DNA of 28,233 bases, taken from NCBI GenBank assembly GCA_035654135.1, contig DASRXN010000037.1, positions 1-28,233 on the forward strand, in the 5' to 3' direction. The stretch's first letter is position 1. Every line of letters begins with the position of its first letter. The notes under the pieces are model-generated. The model was not told the origin of the DNA. It ran no database searches and saw only the letters and a list, made by a program, of their open reading frames with translations. Of this stretch, positions 1-8,663 are shown one piece after another. The position numbers and the translations under genes are program-made. The DNA comes from Fen-999 sp035654135. Its GTDB lineage: Bacteria; Pseudomonadota; Gammaproteobacteria; Burkholderiales; Rhodocyclaceae.

Positions 1-1
1 C

Positions 2-2365
2 GACGACGTGATCGGCACCCTGGCGCGCGAGGCGACCGAACGGCGCATCGACTGCGTGATTTCGACCGGCGACAAGGACCTCGCCCAGCTCGTCAATACC
101 CACGTCAAGCTCGTCAATACGATGAGCAACGAGGTGCTGGACGTTGCCGGCGTGGCCGAAAAGTTCGGCGTGCCGCCGAGCCGCATCGTCGATTACCTGG
201 CGCTGGTCGGTGACGCGGTTGACAACGTCCCCGGTGTCGCCAAGGTCGGACCGAAGACGGCGGCGAAATGGCTGGCGCAGTACGGCTCGCTCGACGAGGT
301 CGTCGCGCACGCAGCCGAGATCGGCGGCGCGGTCGGCGAGAACCTCCGCGCCCACCTCGATTTCCTGCCGCTCGGCCGCAAGCTGGTCACCGTCGCTTGC
401 GACGTAGAACTGCCTTTGCGTTTGAACGATCTGCTGCCGCGGCCGAACGACGAGGCGAAGCTCGTTGAGCTCTACGGCCGGCTCGGTTTCAGGAGCTGGC
501 TGCGCGATGCCCAGGCTGCGGCCCCCGCGGCGCCCAAAGTCGAAGCGGTGAAGAACGCCACCGACAGCTACGAGGCCATCCTCGACGAGGCGGCACTGGC
601 GCGCTGGCTGGCGAAGATCGAGGCCGCGCCGCTGACTGCGCTCGACACCGAAACCACCGCGCTCGACCCGCTGCAGGCGCAGCTGGTCGGCATCTCCTTC
701 GCGGTGCGGGATGGCGAGGCGGCCTACCTGCCGCTGGCGCACCGCTATGCCGGCGTGCCGCCACAGCTGACTTTCGATGAGACCTTGGCGAAGCTCAAAC
801 CCTGGCTGGAATCGCCGCGCCACAGGAAAGTCGGCCAGCACCTCAAATACGATCGCCACATCTTCGCCAATCACGGCATCGAACTGCGCGGCATCCAGGA
901 CGACACGCTGCTCGAATCCTATGTGCTGGAGTCCGACAAGTCGCACGACCTCGGCAACCTCGCCGAGCGGCACCTCGGGCTGAAGTCGATCAGCTATGAC
1001 GACGTCACCGGCAAAGGCGCCAAGCGCATTTCCTTCGCCGAAGTGCCGATCGAGAAGGCCGCCGAGTATTCGGCCGAGGATTCCGACCTGACGCTGCGCG
1101 TACACGAAGCGCTGGCGCCGAAGCTCGCCGGAGAACCGCAACTTGACAAGCTCTACCGTGAGCTGGAACTGCCCGTCGCCGAAGTATTGTTCCGCATGGA
1201 GCGCAACGGCGTGCTGATCGACGTCTTCTCGCTGGCGCAGCAGAGCGAGGAGCTCGGCCGCAAGATGCTGGCGCTGGAAGCCGAGGCGCAGCAGCTCGCC
1301 GGCCAGCAGTTCAACCTCTCGTCGCCGAAGCAGCTCGGCGAAATCCTGTTCGGCCAGCTCGGCCTGCCCGTCGTCAAGAAGACGCCCGGCGGCGCGCCCT
1401 CGACTGACGAGGAGGTGCTGGAAAAGCTGGCCGAGGATTTTCCGCTGCCGCGCAAGATCCTCGACTACCGCAGCGTCGCCAAGCTCAAGAACACCTATAC
1501 CGACAAGCTGCCGCTGATGGTTAATCCGCGAACGGGCCGCGTGCACACCAGCTACGGCCAGGCCGTGGCGGTGACCGGCCGGCTGTCCAGCAACGACCCC
1601 AACCTGCAGAACATCCCCGTGCGTACGGTGGAAGGGCGTCGCATCCGCTCAGCCTTCGTCGCGCCAACCGGCCACGCCATCGTCTCGGCCGACTACTCGC
1701 AGATCGAACTGCGCATCATGGCGCACCTCTCCAACGACGCGCGCCTCCTCGACGCCTTCGCGCGCGGCGAGGACATCCACCGCGCCACCGCGGCCGAGGT
1801 GTTCGGCGTCACGCCGCTGGAGATCGGCCCCGACCAGCGCCGCGCCGCCAAGGCCATCAACTTCGGCCTCATCTACGGCATGAGCGCCTTCGGCCTGGCC
1901 AGGCAGATCAACGTCGAGCGCAGCGCCGCCCAGGCCTACATGGACCGCTACTTCGCCCGCTACCCCGGCGTCGCCCGCTACATGGAGGAGACCCGGGCGC
2001 TGGCGCGCGACAAGGGCTACGTCGAAACGGTGTTCGGCCGGCGGCTGTGGCTGCCCGAGATCAAGTCAGGCGTGGTGGCACGCCGGCAGGGCGCCGAGCG
2101 CGCCGCCATCAATGCGCCCATGCAGGGTACGGCCGCCGACCTCATCAAGCGAGCCATGCTCGCGGTGCAGGACTGGCTCGACGAGCAGCGGCTGGCGACG
2201 AAACTCATCCTCCAGGTACACGACGAACTGGTGCTGGAAGTGCCCGACGACGAAATCGTCATGGTGCGCCACGAGCTGCCGAAATTGATGGGCGGCGTGG
2301 CCAAGCTGGCGGTGCCGCTGTTGGTCGAGGTCGGCGTCGGCCCGAACTGGGACGAGGCGCACTAG
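2..2365 (+). CDS. polA: DNA polymerase I, 5' end outside window
   Basis: Replication and repair polymerase that removes Okazaki primers and fills gaps. The reading frame is open to the window edge, so roughly the first 120-130 residues are missing compared with the usual length of about 900-930; 787 residues are visible. The end of the 5'-3' nuclease comes first (STGDKDLAQL near residue 20, helix-hairpin-helix near 60-85). The 3'-5' exonuclease follows, with DTET near residue 215, HLKYD, and YSAEDSDLT, so the proofreading residues look intact. The polymerase domain carries motif A (SADYSQIELR, about 559), motif B (RRAAKAINFGLIYGMS, about 615) and motif C (VHDELVLEVP, about 740). Its TAG stop lies 2 bases before the acyltransferase gene, although the two products are functionally unrelated. 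Confidence 0.98.
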   Translation, partial: DDVIGTLAREATERRIDCVISTGDKDLAQLVNTHVKLVNTMSNEVLDVAGVAEKFGVPPSRIVDYLALVGDAVDNVPGVAKVGPKTAAKWLAQYGSLDEVVAHAAEIGGAVGENLRAHLDFLPLGRKLVTVACDVELPLRLNDLLPRPNDEAKLVELYGRLGFRSWLRDAQAAAPAAPKVEAVKNATDSYEAILDEAALARWLAKIEAAPLTALDTETTALDPLQAQLVGISFAVRDGEAAYLPLAHRYAGVPPQLTFDETLAKLKPWLESPRHRKVGQHLKYDRHIFANHGIELRGIQDDTLLESYVLESDKSHDLGNLAERHLGLKSISYDDVTGKGAKRISFAEVPIEKAAEYSAEDSDLTLRVHEALAPKLAGEPQLDKLYRELELPVAEVLFRMERNGVLIDVFSLAQQSEELGRKMLALEAEAQQLAGQQFNLSSPKQLGEILFGQLGLPVVKKTPGGAPSTDEEVLEKLAEDFPLPRKILDYRSVAKLKNTYTDKLPLMVNPRTGRVHTSYGQAVAVTGRLSSNDPNLQNIPVRTVEGRRIRSAFVAPTGHAIVSADYSQIELRIMAHLSNDARLLDAFARGEDIHRATAAEVFGVTPLEIGPDQRRAAKAINFGLIYGMSAFGLARQINVERSAAQAYMDRYFARYPGVARYMEETRALARDKGYVETVFGRRLWLPEIKSGVVARRQGAERAAINAPMQGTAADLIKRAMLAVQDWLDEQRLATKLILQVHDELVLEVPDDEIVMVRHELPKLMGGVAKLAVPLLVEVGVGPNWDEAH

Positions 2366-2367
2366 CG

Positions 2368-3834
2368 ATGCTTTTCAATAGTTGGGGGTTTCTGCTGGCG
2401 TTCTTGCCGATATGCTTTGCTGGATTTTGGTTCCTCGCCCGTATTAGCCATCTTGTGGCGGCGGGTTGGCTGGGGATGGCGTCGCTGTTCTTCTATGCTT
2501 GGTGGAATCCACGGTTCGTTATTCTTTTGCTGGTTTCGATTGGTTTCAATTACCTGGTGGGGCTGCGGCTTGCACGTGGGGAGGGTAGGTCGCGGCTGCT
2601 TTTCGCATCAGCATTGGGCGTAAACCTCACACTCTTAACTTGGTTCAAGTACGCCAATTTCTTTATCGACACATTGGGCACGATCACGGGGACTAGCTCA
2701 GTCGCGCTTGATATTGTCCTGCCGCTGGGCATTTCGTTTTACACCTTCACGCAGATCGCCTTCTTGGTCGATGCTTATCGCGGAATTGCGCGCGAACCCA
2801 ATCCGGTGCATTACCTGCTTTTCGTAAGCTACTTTCCGCACCTGATTGCTGGGCCGGTGCTACATCACAAACAGATGATGCCCCAATTCCTGTCATCAAC
2901 GACCTATCAACTGAATACGACAAATCTGTCGCAAGGACTCACCATTCTCACGATTGGCCTGTCGAAAAAAGTGCTATTGGCGGATAACTTTGCTCAGATG
3001 GCTAATCCCATATTCGAGGCGGCCAGCGGCGGAGTAACGCTTGTTCCTCACGTGAGTTGGATCGGTGCGGTAGCTTATTCACTTCAGTTGTATTTCGATT
3101 TTTCTGGTTACTCCGACATGGCTGTCGGCCTTTCCCTCCTATTCAATGTGCGTTTGCCCCTCAACTTCGATTCGCCGTACAAAGCAGGTAGCATCATCGA
3201 TTTCTGGCGTCGCTGGCACATGACGCTATCGGCATTCCTGCGCGACTACCTTTACTTTCCACTGGGAGGAAATCGCCTGGGAGTAACGCGCCGCTACGCG
3301 AATCTGATGGTGACAATGTTGCTCGGCGGTCTCTGGCATGGCGCGAACTGGACTTTCGTCGCCTGGGGAGGGCTGCATGGACTGTTTCTTGCCATCAATC
3401 ACGGATGGCATGCGGTCAGACGATACCGCGGGTGGTCACCTGATTCGCGGATCACTCATGCGCTTGGCGTAGTCCTCACCTTTGTATGCGTTGTGATTGC
3501 CTGGGTGATCTTCCGCGCTGACAATTTTGTAACCGCAACGCACATGCTCGCCCCGATGCTGGGATTTACGGAAGGAACCGTTCCTGCAGAATTGGCCAAT
3601 CAGTTCAGCGGCCAACAATTGCAGTCGACCATTGCTTCCCTGTCGGGAGGTCTGGCCATCGTGTGGTTTCTGCCGAACACACAGCAATTTGTCGGCTGGG
3701 CCGACTCAAGTCTGCGTACGATAAGGTGGCGTTGGCAGGGGCGACACTGGGAAGCCATTCTCGTCGGGATGCTAATGGGAGCGTCTTTATCCAGTTTCGG
3801 CCGGATCAGTCATTTCATCTACTTCCAGTTCTGA
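2368..3834 (+). CDS. MBOAT family O-acyltransferase (AlgI-like)
   Basis: Polytopic inner-membrane protein of 488 residues in the AlgI/DltB/PatA class, which moves an acyl group (usually acetyl) across the membrane for transfer to a polysaccharide. Visible family blocks are FPHLIAGPV (156-164), LYFDFSGYSDMA (241-252), FWRRWHMTLSAFLRDY (279-294) and GLWHGANWTF (321-330), where His324 matches the conserved catalytic histidine. Many hydrophobic segments cover the chain. The ATG at 2368 gives the hallmark MLFNSWGFLL N-terminus; the longer open frame running back into polA is an overlap artefact. The gene is visibly more A/T-rich than its neighbours and uses many T/A-ending codons, which suggests recent acquisition. 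The stop TGA is directly followed by the ATG of the SGNH gene, implying translational coupling. The substrate (LPS, capsule or other glycan) is not shown by the sequence. Confidence 0.93.
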   Translation: MLFNSWGFLLAFLPICFAGFWFLARISHLVAAGWLGMASLFFYAWWNPRFVILLLVSIGFNYLVGLRLARGEGRSRLLFASALGVNLTLLTWFKYANFFIDTLGTITGTSSVALDIVLPLGISFYTFTQIAFLVDAYRGIAREPNPVHYLLFVSYFPHLIAGPVLHHKQMMPQFLSSTTYQLNTTNLSQGLTILTIGLSKKVLLADNFAQMANPIFEAASGGVTLVPHVSWIGAVAYSLQLYFDFSGYSDMAVGLSLLFNVRLPLNFDSPYKAGSIIDFWRRWHMTLSAFLRDYLYFPLGGNRLGVTRRYANLMVTMLLGGLWHGANWTFVAWGGLHGLFLAINHGWHAVRRYRGWSPDSRITHALGVVLTFVCVVIAWVIFRADNFVTATHMLAPMLGFTEGTVPAELANQFSGQQLQSTIASLSGGLAIVWFLPNTQQFVGWADSSLRTIRWRWQGRHWEAILVGMLMGASLSSFGRISHFIYFQF

Positions 3835-4851
3835 ATGCGCGCATCTAGTCGCTCTTATCTCATCCTATTCTTCGTCACCCTGTCACTCACTTTCCTGGTG
3901 GCAACCGTGAACAAGTTCGTTCGCTACGGTAAGGATGATTTCTTCGATCGGACGCTTAATCGGTTACGCGCGGGCGATGCGCAAGTAGTGATTTTTGGCG
4001 ACTCCACCCTCAGACAAACCGGACGATGCGATCTTGAACGACTTGGCATAGATGAGTATCTTGCCGCCACGATCGCGATGCCTGTGATGACGATACAACA
4101 TGGCGCTTATTCGGCGTACATGTTTCGCTCCTATGCCCGGTTAATTGCGCAACAAACGACGAGGCCACACGTCGTTGTGGTGCCGGTGAATCTGCGTGCA
4201 TGGTCGCCGGAATGGGCGGACAAACCGATGTACCGCTTTCCCCTGCGCTCAGCCTACGTTGATCTACGCGCAGGCCGGATCGTTGATCTACTTTTCGTAC
4301 TGCCATATCTCGTTTCGGATCGTGATCGTCAGGAAACCCGGCAATGGATAGCGCGGCGGGCGGTGAGCTTGAGGGGAGAAATGCTTGGTACCAACGGTGC
4401 GCTAGCCGGCGAACATGTGGTCAGAGATCTGGACTGTTCCGAAAATGAGCCTAACGGCTCCGACCGCGACATCCTGCGTCGAAAGTTCCTTTGGCATTAC
4501 GGTACAAGCGCTCAGAACGCTGCACAAATGGATAGCGCCCTTACCGAAACCATCGAAGAACTGCGAAGTGCGGGCATCGACGTGCTGGTCTACGTTACAC
4601 CGGTGGACCGGGACGCGGCGAACCATCTTTCCGGCGAACGACTGGTAGAAGATATTGACCGTCGTGTCGCCTCGATCGGAGCGGTAGCTCGCAGCGCCGG
4701 AGCGAACGTCCTGGATCTTCACGCTGCGCTCCCCCATAATCGCTTTATCGATCGCGGTGTTGCCTGCGAGCACTTGGACGATACCGGGCGGCGTATAGTC
4801 GGCGAGCTTCTCGGAAAGAAGATAGGCGTATTGCTTCATAGGCGCCAATAA
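3835..4851 (+). CDS. SGNH/GDSL-type protein, partner of MBOAT
   Basis: 338 residues. An N-terminal hydrophobic anchor (about residues 8-25) would place the body in the periplasm. Block I is VVIFGDSTLR with candidate nucleophile Ser57. A block-III-like NLRAW follows, and a C-terminal EHLDDTGRR carries candidate His313. The layout resembles AlgJ/AlgX, PatB or DltD-like partners that take the acyl group exported by an MBOAT protein and place it on a glycan. The usual Asp three residues before the catalytic His (DxxH) is not there: the sequence reads ACEH, with Glu next to the His. The mechanism may therefore differ, or the acid may lie elsewhere. It starts immediately after the MBOAT stop and shares its lower GC content. 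It converges on the O-antigen-ligase gene with about 33 bases between them and no clear intrinsic terminator. Confidence 0.82.
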   Translation: MRASSRSYLILFFVTLSLTFLVATVNKFVRYGKDDFFDRTLNRLRAGDAQVVIFGDSTLRQTGRCDLERLGIDEYLAATIAMPVMTIQHGAYSAYMFRSYARLIAQQTTRPHVVVVPVNLRAWSPEWADKPMYRFPLRSAYVDLRAGRIVDLLFVLPYLVSDRDRQETRQWIARRAVSLRGEMLGTNGALAGEHVVRDLDCSENEPNGSDRDILRRKFLWHYGTSAQNAAQMDSALTETIEELRSAGIDVLVYVTPVDRDAANHLSGERLVEDIDRRVASIGAVARSAGANVLDLHAALPHNRFIDRGVACEHLDDTGRRIVGELLGKKIGVLLHRRQ

Positions 4852-4884
4852 GTCATGGGTACGCAACCGTGTTCGACCACCGCC

Positions 4885-6090
4885 CTAGGGCAGGCGTCTG
4901 CCTCCTCTGATCCATCCCAGGTAAAGACCCAGCATTGCGAAAAACATCCAGAGATGCTGGCGCGCGAAAAAATAATTGAAGCTGTTCGACAAGAGCGTAA
5001 CGAGGAGTAGAAGCATTCCCGCTTGGCCGAGCCAGGCCTGCCACTGATCGCCGGAGTGCATGGCTGACCAAAATTTCCTGCCGATGGTCCAGAACATGAA
5101 TGCCAGCACCAGAAATCCCCAGATGCCCATCTGGTCCAGATAGCTCAGCACGATGTTGTGTGGGTGCGTCAGCCCCGCGGGCGCGTCGGGAATCAGAAGG
5201 TAATCAAAAGTATTGCGGTACCAGGCTTGGTCGGTCTCGTGACCAAAGCCAGTGCCGTGCCAGGGATTGGCGACGATTTTCTGCCAGACAGTCGAATAGA
5301 TTAACCAACGATCCCAGGAGGTCGTTAGTGGCTTGTTCAGCAAAGTGACGCCTAGGATAGCGCTGGCGACAATGACGCCGGACACGAGCGCCAGCATTGT
5401 CTTGTGCTGCAGCATGCGGCGAAAGTTCATCGCTGCAACAAGAACCGCACCGAGAATGATGGCGAGATTGAACGACCTGCTCTGGGTCATGACGCCGGCG
5501 ACGATAAGCAACGCTGACGCGAACAGGCCAAGCCACGGCAGCAATCGGGTTGTCGGCTGCTTCTGTATAGTCGGGACCATCATGACGATGAACACTATCC
5601 AGTTGAGCGCATCGACGCTGATATCGTAACGGGCCGGCGCGAGGAAGTTCTCCCCCCACAGGCCGTGGCGGATAAGCTCGTAGATGGCCAAAGATGCAAA
5701 TATCGATGCCCCGATGATTGAGATCCGAACAATGATGACGATCGAAGCCCGGTTAGAGGCGAGAACGAAGAAGCCGAAGAATATCAGGGCGGTCTTCACG
5801 ACATCGCGCCAAATGGCGATAAGGGAAGCAGCGGCATCATGGGTCCACAGCAGAGACATCGCGGCCGCCGCCAGCCAGACCGCGAATACCGGCACCAGCG
5901 GAACACGTTTCTCGGGGGCCTTCAGCCAAAGCAGCAATGCACACACAAATGCGATCGCCAGGGACAGGTTCTTTGCCGCCGTAAGATGATTGAATGGAAG
6001 CAGGCCCAGATAGAGTGCAGCCGCCATCGTGCCAATACGCAGCACCGGATTTTCGGAGGTCAGGGCAGTCGGCCCCGGTTGGTCGATCAC
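4885..6090 (-). CDS. O-antigen ligase family membrane protein (WaaL/Wzy_C type)
   Basis: 401 residues with about ten or more hydrophobic segments and a large periplasmic loop before the last ones. The loop contains the family block THPHNIVLSYLDQMGIWG, with the conserved His near residue 308. WaaL proteins join undecaprenyl-linked O-chain to lipid A-core in the periplasm; Wzy polymerases share the fold, so polymerase activity cannot be excluded. I chose the GTG at 6090 because it overlaps the TGA of the upstream GT9 gene by 4 bases (GTGA). A longer frame to 6204 exists but runs through the GT9 gene and looks non-coding there. It is the last gene of the minus-strand LPS operon. A perfect 10-bp palindrome (GCCCTAGGGC, 4882-4891) covers its stop codon but no T-run follows. 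Confidence 0.88.
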   Translation of the reverse strand: MIDQPGPTALTSENPVLRIGTMAAALYLGLLPFNHLTAAKNLSLAIAFVCALLLWLKAPEKRVPLVPVFAVWLAAAAMSLLWTHDAAASLIAIWRDVVKTALIFFGFFVLASNRASIVIIVRISIIGASIFASLAIYELIRHGLWGENFLAPARYDISVDALNWIVFIVMMVPTIQKQPTTRLLPWLGLFASALLIVAGVMTQSRSFNLAIILGAVLVAAMNFRRMLQHKTMLALVSGVIVASAILGVTLLNKPLTTSWDRWLIYSTVWQKIVANPWHGTGFGHETDQAWYRNTFDYLLIPDAPAGLTHPHNIVLSYLDQMGIWGFLVLAFMFWTIGRKFWSAMHSGDQWQAWLGQAGMLLLLVTLLSNSFNYFFARQHLWMFFAMLGLYLGWIRGGRRLP

Positions 6091-7094
6091 GTAAGGGCTT
6101 CCTTGGAAACAAGCGTTTGTCCATAGGCGGTCAGCACCTCTTCGACCGCAATGTCGGCGACGTTCAGGCTGGGCTTCTGCAGGACGACATGCGGTACGCC
6201 CCACGGCCGCCAGCGCTCCGGTGCCGATTGCCCGAACAGGGCGACGATGGGCTTGCCCAGCCCGGCCGCGAGATGCATGGCGCCGCCGTCACCGCAAATG
6301 AAGGCATCGCAGCGGGCAATCGCCGCGATCAGTTGCGGGAGTCTCTCCGTCGCCACCGGCACGATGGGAACACCACCGGCATGCGCCATGATCGCCGCGG
6401 CCTTCTCATCGTCGCCGGGATGCTGCGGATCGTCCTGTCGGCCTGGTGCCCAAAGCAGAAGGAAGGCGGTACCGTCGCGTTCGTGCAGTCGTCGCGCCAG
6501 TTCGTTGAATCGTTCCGCCGGCCAGCGCTGCGACGGCTTGCGCGCGCTGATGTGCAGTCCGATCAATCGACTTGGCGACGTGGCTGCGAGCAGGGCGTCG
6601 ATGTGCGCCAACTCGTCCACGGCCGGGACGACATGCGGCGCTGGCGTCACGTACTCTAGGCCCATGCGGGTGAGCAGATGGCAGGTCTGCTCAACTTCAT
6701 GGGGCCCAGCGATCGCATCCTCGTTGCCACGCACCAGCAAATGCCTGCCCCCGATCCAGCGGGCGAAACGCAGTGCGCTGGCATGGGCACCACCGGGCAG
6801 CAACACCCATTCGAACTTCTGTCGACGCAATTCCAGGATGGTTCGCAGGCGCTGGCCATAGATGCCCAGCGCCGACTCGTCGGGCCGGCGGTGCTTGGCC
6901 TTGGTGTAGGAGTGGAGGGAATCGATGTCCGGATTTCCTGCCATTACCGCCTCGTTGTAGCGCGTGACCAAGGCGGTGATACGGGCGGTCGGCAACTGTT
7001 GCCGCAGCGCCGCCAGCAATGGCGTCGTGCACACAAGGTCGCCGATGTTCTCGCGCCGGATGACCAGGATGCTCGGTGTGCCTGCCAGCGCCAT
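6087..7094 (-). CDS. Glycosyltransferase family 9 (heptosyltransferase-like)
   Basis: 335 residues with the WaaC/WaaF/WaaQ fold. The N-terminus has ILVIRRENIGDLVCTTPLL, where the Asp after Gly matches the catalytic position. The donor-site block near residues 260-285 reads CGDGGAMHLAAGLGKPIVALFG. It has GDGGAMH where the family usually has D-S/T-G-P-M-H, a modest deviation. GT9 enzymes transfer heptose from ADP-heptose to the LPS inner core at the cytosolic face of the inner membrane. The substrate here could be heptose or another sugar. It follows the small methyltransferase gene by 1 base and overlaps the ligase gene by 4. It is one of three GT9 genes in the locus. Confidence 0.9.
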   Translation of the reverse strand: MALAGTPSILVIRRENIGDLVCTTPLLAALRQQLPTARITALVTRYNEAVMAGNPDIDSLHSYTKAKHRRPDESALGIYGQRLRTILELRRQKFEWVLLPGGAHASALRFARWIGGRHLLVRGNEDAIAGPHEVEQTCHLLTRMGLEYVTPAPHVVPAVDELAHIDALLAATSPSRLIGLHISARKPSQRWPAERFNELARRLHERDGTAFLLLWAPGRQDDPQHPGDDEKAAAIMAHAGGVPIVPVATERLPQLIAAIARCDAFICGDGGAMHLAAGLGKPIVALFGQSAPERWRPWGVPHVVLQKPSLNVADIAVEEVLTAYGQTLVSKEALT

Positions 7095-7095
7095 G

Positions 7096-7710
7096 CTATC
7101 TCTCTGCTTCCAGATTCAGGCTGACCGGATAGGCACGCCCGTTTACAAGAAACGGCCGTCGCGACCAGTCGATAACATCATGAGCGACACCGCCGTCGTC
7201 CGGCGCCCACTCATGGACACGGCTGAAGCCGGCAGCCAGGAGCAACCCGCTCAAGTACTCCTTGTTGAAGATGACCCGGTGGTAGTTGTAGGCATACTCC
7301 TGTCCGCCCATCAGGGCGTTCATCACGACAGCGGCATCACGTCCGGTATCACGGTAAATGTCCAGAATGCGGTCGAAGTCGGGCACCGACAGACAAAGCC
7401 GGCCGCCGGGCCTGATGACCCGGCCCCACTCCCGCAGCACCGCCGGCACTTGCAGGTGACTGAAATGCTCGAGTACATGACACGCATAAACCAGGTCTAC
7501 GCTTGCATTGTCGAAACGGCCCAGTCGGCCGACGGCCTGGACGTAATGGACATGGCGCCGTGGAATTGCATCGATGTTGATGAATCCCGGATGATCGATC
7601 TTGCCGCAGCCCAGGTGCAGGCGAATCTCGCCGTTCGGCAGCTTCGGCAGTGCCGGACGGTAAACCAGCCTGACCAGTTTACCGATGGCGATGCGTAGCG
7701 CGGTCTTCAC
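7096..7710 (-). CDS. SAM-dependent methyltransferase, small class I
   Basis: 204 residues. The SAM-binding motif is IRLHLGCGKIDHPGFINID, the form seen in predicted methyltransferases of glycan clusters. ACHVLEHFSH follows, then a WGRVIRPGGRLCLSVPDFDRI post-motif typical of class I enzymes. It probably methylates a sugar or a glycan intermediate, but nothing in the sequence fixes the acceptor. The start is a GTG at 7710, which overlaps the TGA of the CgeB-like gene as GTGA. The stop is 1 base before the GT9 start, so it lies inside a translationally coupled series. Confidence 0.87.
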   Translation of the reverse strand: MKTALRIAIGKLVRLVYRPALPKLPNGEIRLHLGCGKIDHPGFINIDAIPRRHVHYVQAVGRLGRFDNASVDLVYACHVLEHFSHLQVPAVLREWGRVIRPGGRLCLSVPDFDRILDIYRDTGRDAAVVMNALMGGQEYAYNYHRVIFNKEYLSGLLLAAGFSRVHEWAPDDGGVAHDVIDWSRRPFLVNGRAYPVSLNLEAER

Positions 7711-8663
7711 GAGTGTTCCCCCTGAGGCGCTGCCTTCGCGGCTTCGAGCAGCCGGCGTGCCCTGTGTTCATAGGTATGATCGCGCATCACGCGGGCATGG
7801 GCCGCTTCGGCGATGCGTCGGGTGAGCGCGAAGTTGTCGAGATAGTAGCGAATCTTCCCCAGGCAATCCTCCATGTCCGTGAAGCCGGCCCATTCCGTCG
7901 CCAGGTCGAAATCGTCGGCCGCGTGCCGGCGCTGGTCGGTGAGCAGGAAACCGCCGCGTGCCGGTACGCCGTAACAGCGTTCCGGCAGGCCCCAACTCAA
8001 TGTGCCGCCATGGTCGCAGGATGAACGATAGCTGAGGTTGATATGTGAGCGCTGGATGACTCGGATCTGGGTTTCCTCGGCGATGCCCGACGAGTGGGCA
8101 ATGTAGTGACGAACACCCATGTCGTCGAGTCGCCGGCGCAGTTCAGTGAAGAAGCGGGCGCGTTCGGCGTGTTCCTTGTAGCGCTCGCCATCCATGTTGC
8201 CCAGAAAGGATACATCGTATTCGAAAAAAGCCGGATCGCGCATCTGCTCCAGAGTTTGACCATGGAGGTTGAAACAGCGCGTCCAGACTGCGTTCGGATT
8301 GTAGATCTTGATCGGCGCGAACGCCCAGGTCGGTTGCATGGTGTGGCTGGCGTAGATATCAAGCGGCCGCAGCAGGCGGAACAGCGCCAGCCGGCGTCGG
8401 CGGATGCCCATATGCCATGGCGCATCACGGTCGATGCCGATTACCGGCACCCCGGCGGCACGCAGGCGACGGTGCAAGGCGACCGCCCGCAATGGTTGGC
8501 GGACTCCTTCATACAGATTGACGATCGCGGCCTCGCAGCGCGCAGCGAGTTCCGGCGGTGGCGCCCATTCGTTCTCGACTACACGGTAGCCGAGATTCTC
8601 GAACGCTTCCTTGAGCGGCGCGAAGCCCTTGCGAAAATTGAACAGGATGGTGTCGCGGGTCAT
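7707..8663 (-). CDS. CgeB-like glycosyltransferase
   Basis: 318 residues resembling the CgeB/spore-maturation-type glycosyltransferases (Glyco_trans_1_2 C-terminal domain), which occur widely outside spore formers. The C-terminal half shows the usual order: SHINLSYRSS, then LPERCYGVPARGGFLLTD near residue 240, then a DDFDLATEWAGFTDMEDC stretch and a helical tail ending HTYEHRARRLLEA. The N-terminal half is a Rossmann-like domain without a strong signature. It is probably cytosolic, adding a sugar to the LPS outer core. It overlaps the upstream GT4 by 4 bases (ATGA) and the downstream methyltransferase by 4 bases. Confidence 0.8.
   Translation of the reverse strand: MTRDTILFNFRKGFAPLKEAFENLGYRVVENEWAPPPELAARCEAAIVNLYEGVRQPLRAVALHRRLRAAGVPVIGIDRDAPWHMGIRRRRLALFRLLRPLDIYASHTMQPTWAFAPIKIYNPNAVWTRCFNLHGQTLEQMRDPAFFEYDVSFLGNMDGERYKEHAERARFFTELRRRLDDMGVRHYIAHSSGIAEETQIRVIQRSHINLSYRSSCDHGGTLSWGLPERCYGVPARGGFLLTDQRRHAADDFDLATEWAGFTDMEDCLGKIRYYLDNFALTRRIAEAAHARVMRDHTYEHRARRLLEAAKAAPQGEHS

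Noticed and set aside
2047..3834. 595-residue N-terminally extended MBOAT protein
   Set aside because: The first 107 residues are polA read in another frame; the ATG at 2368 gives the family N-terminus.
4882..4891. GCCCTAGGGC palindrome as a terminator between convergent genes
   Set aside because: No T-run on either side and it lies over a stop codon; too short to be convincing.
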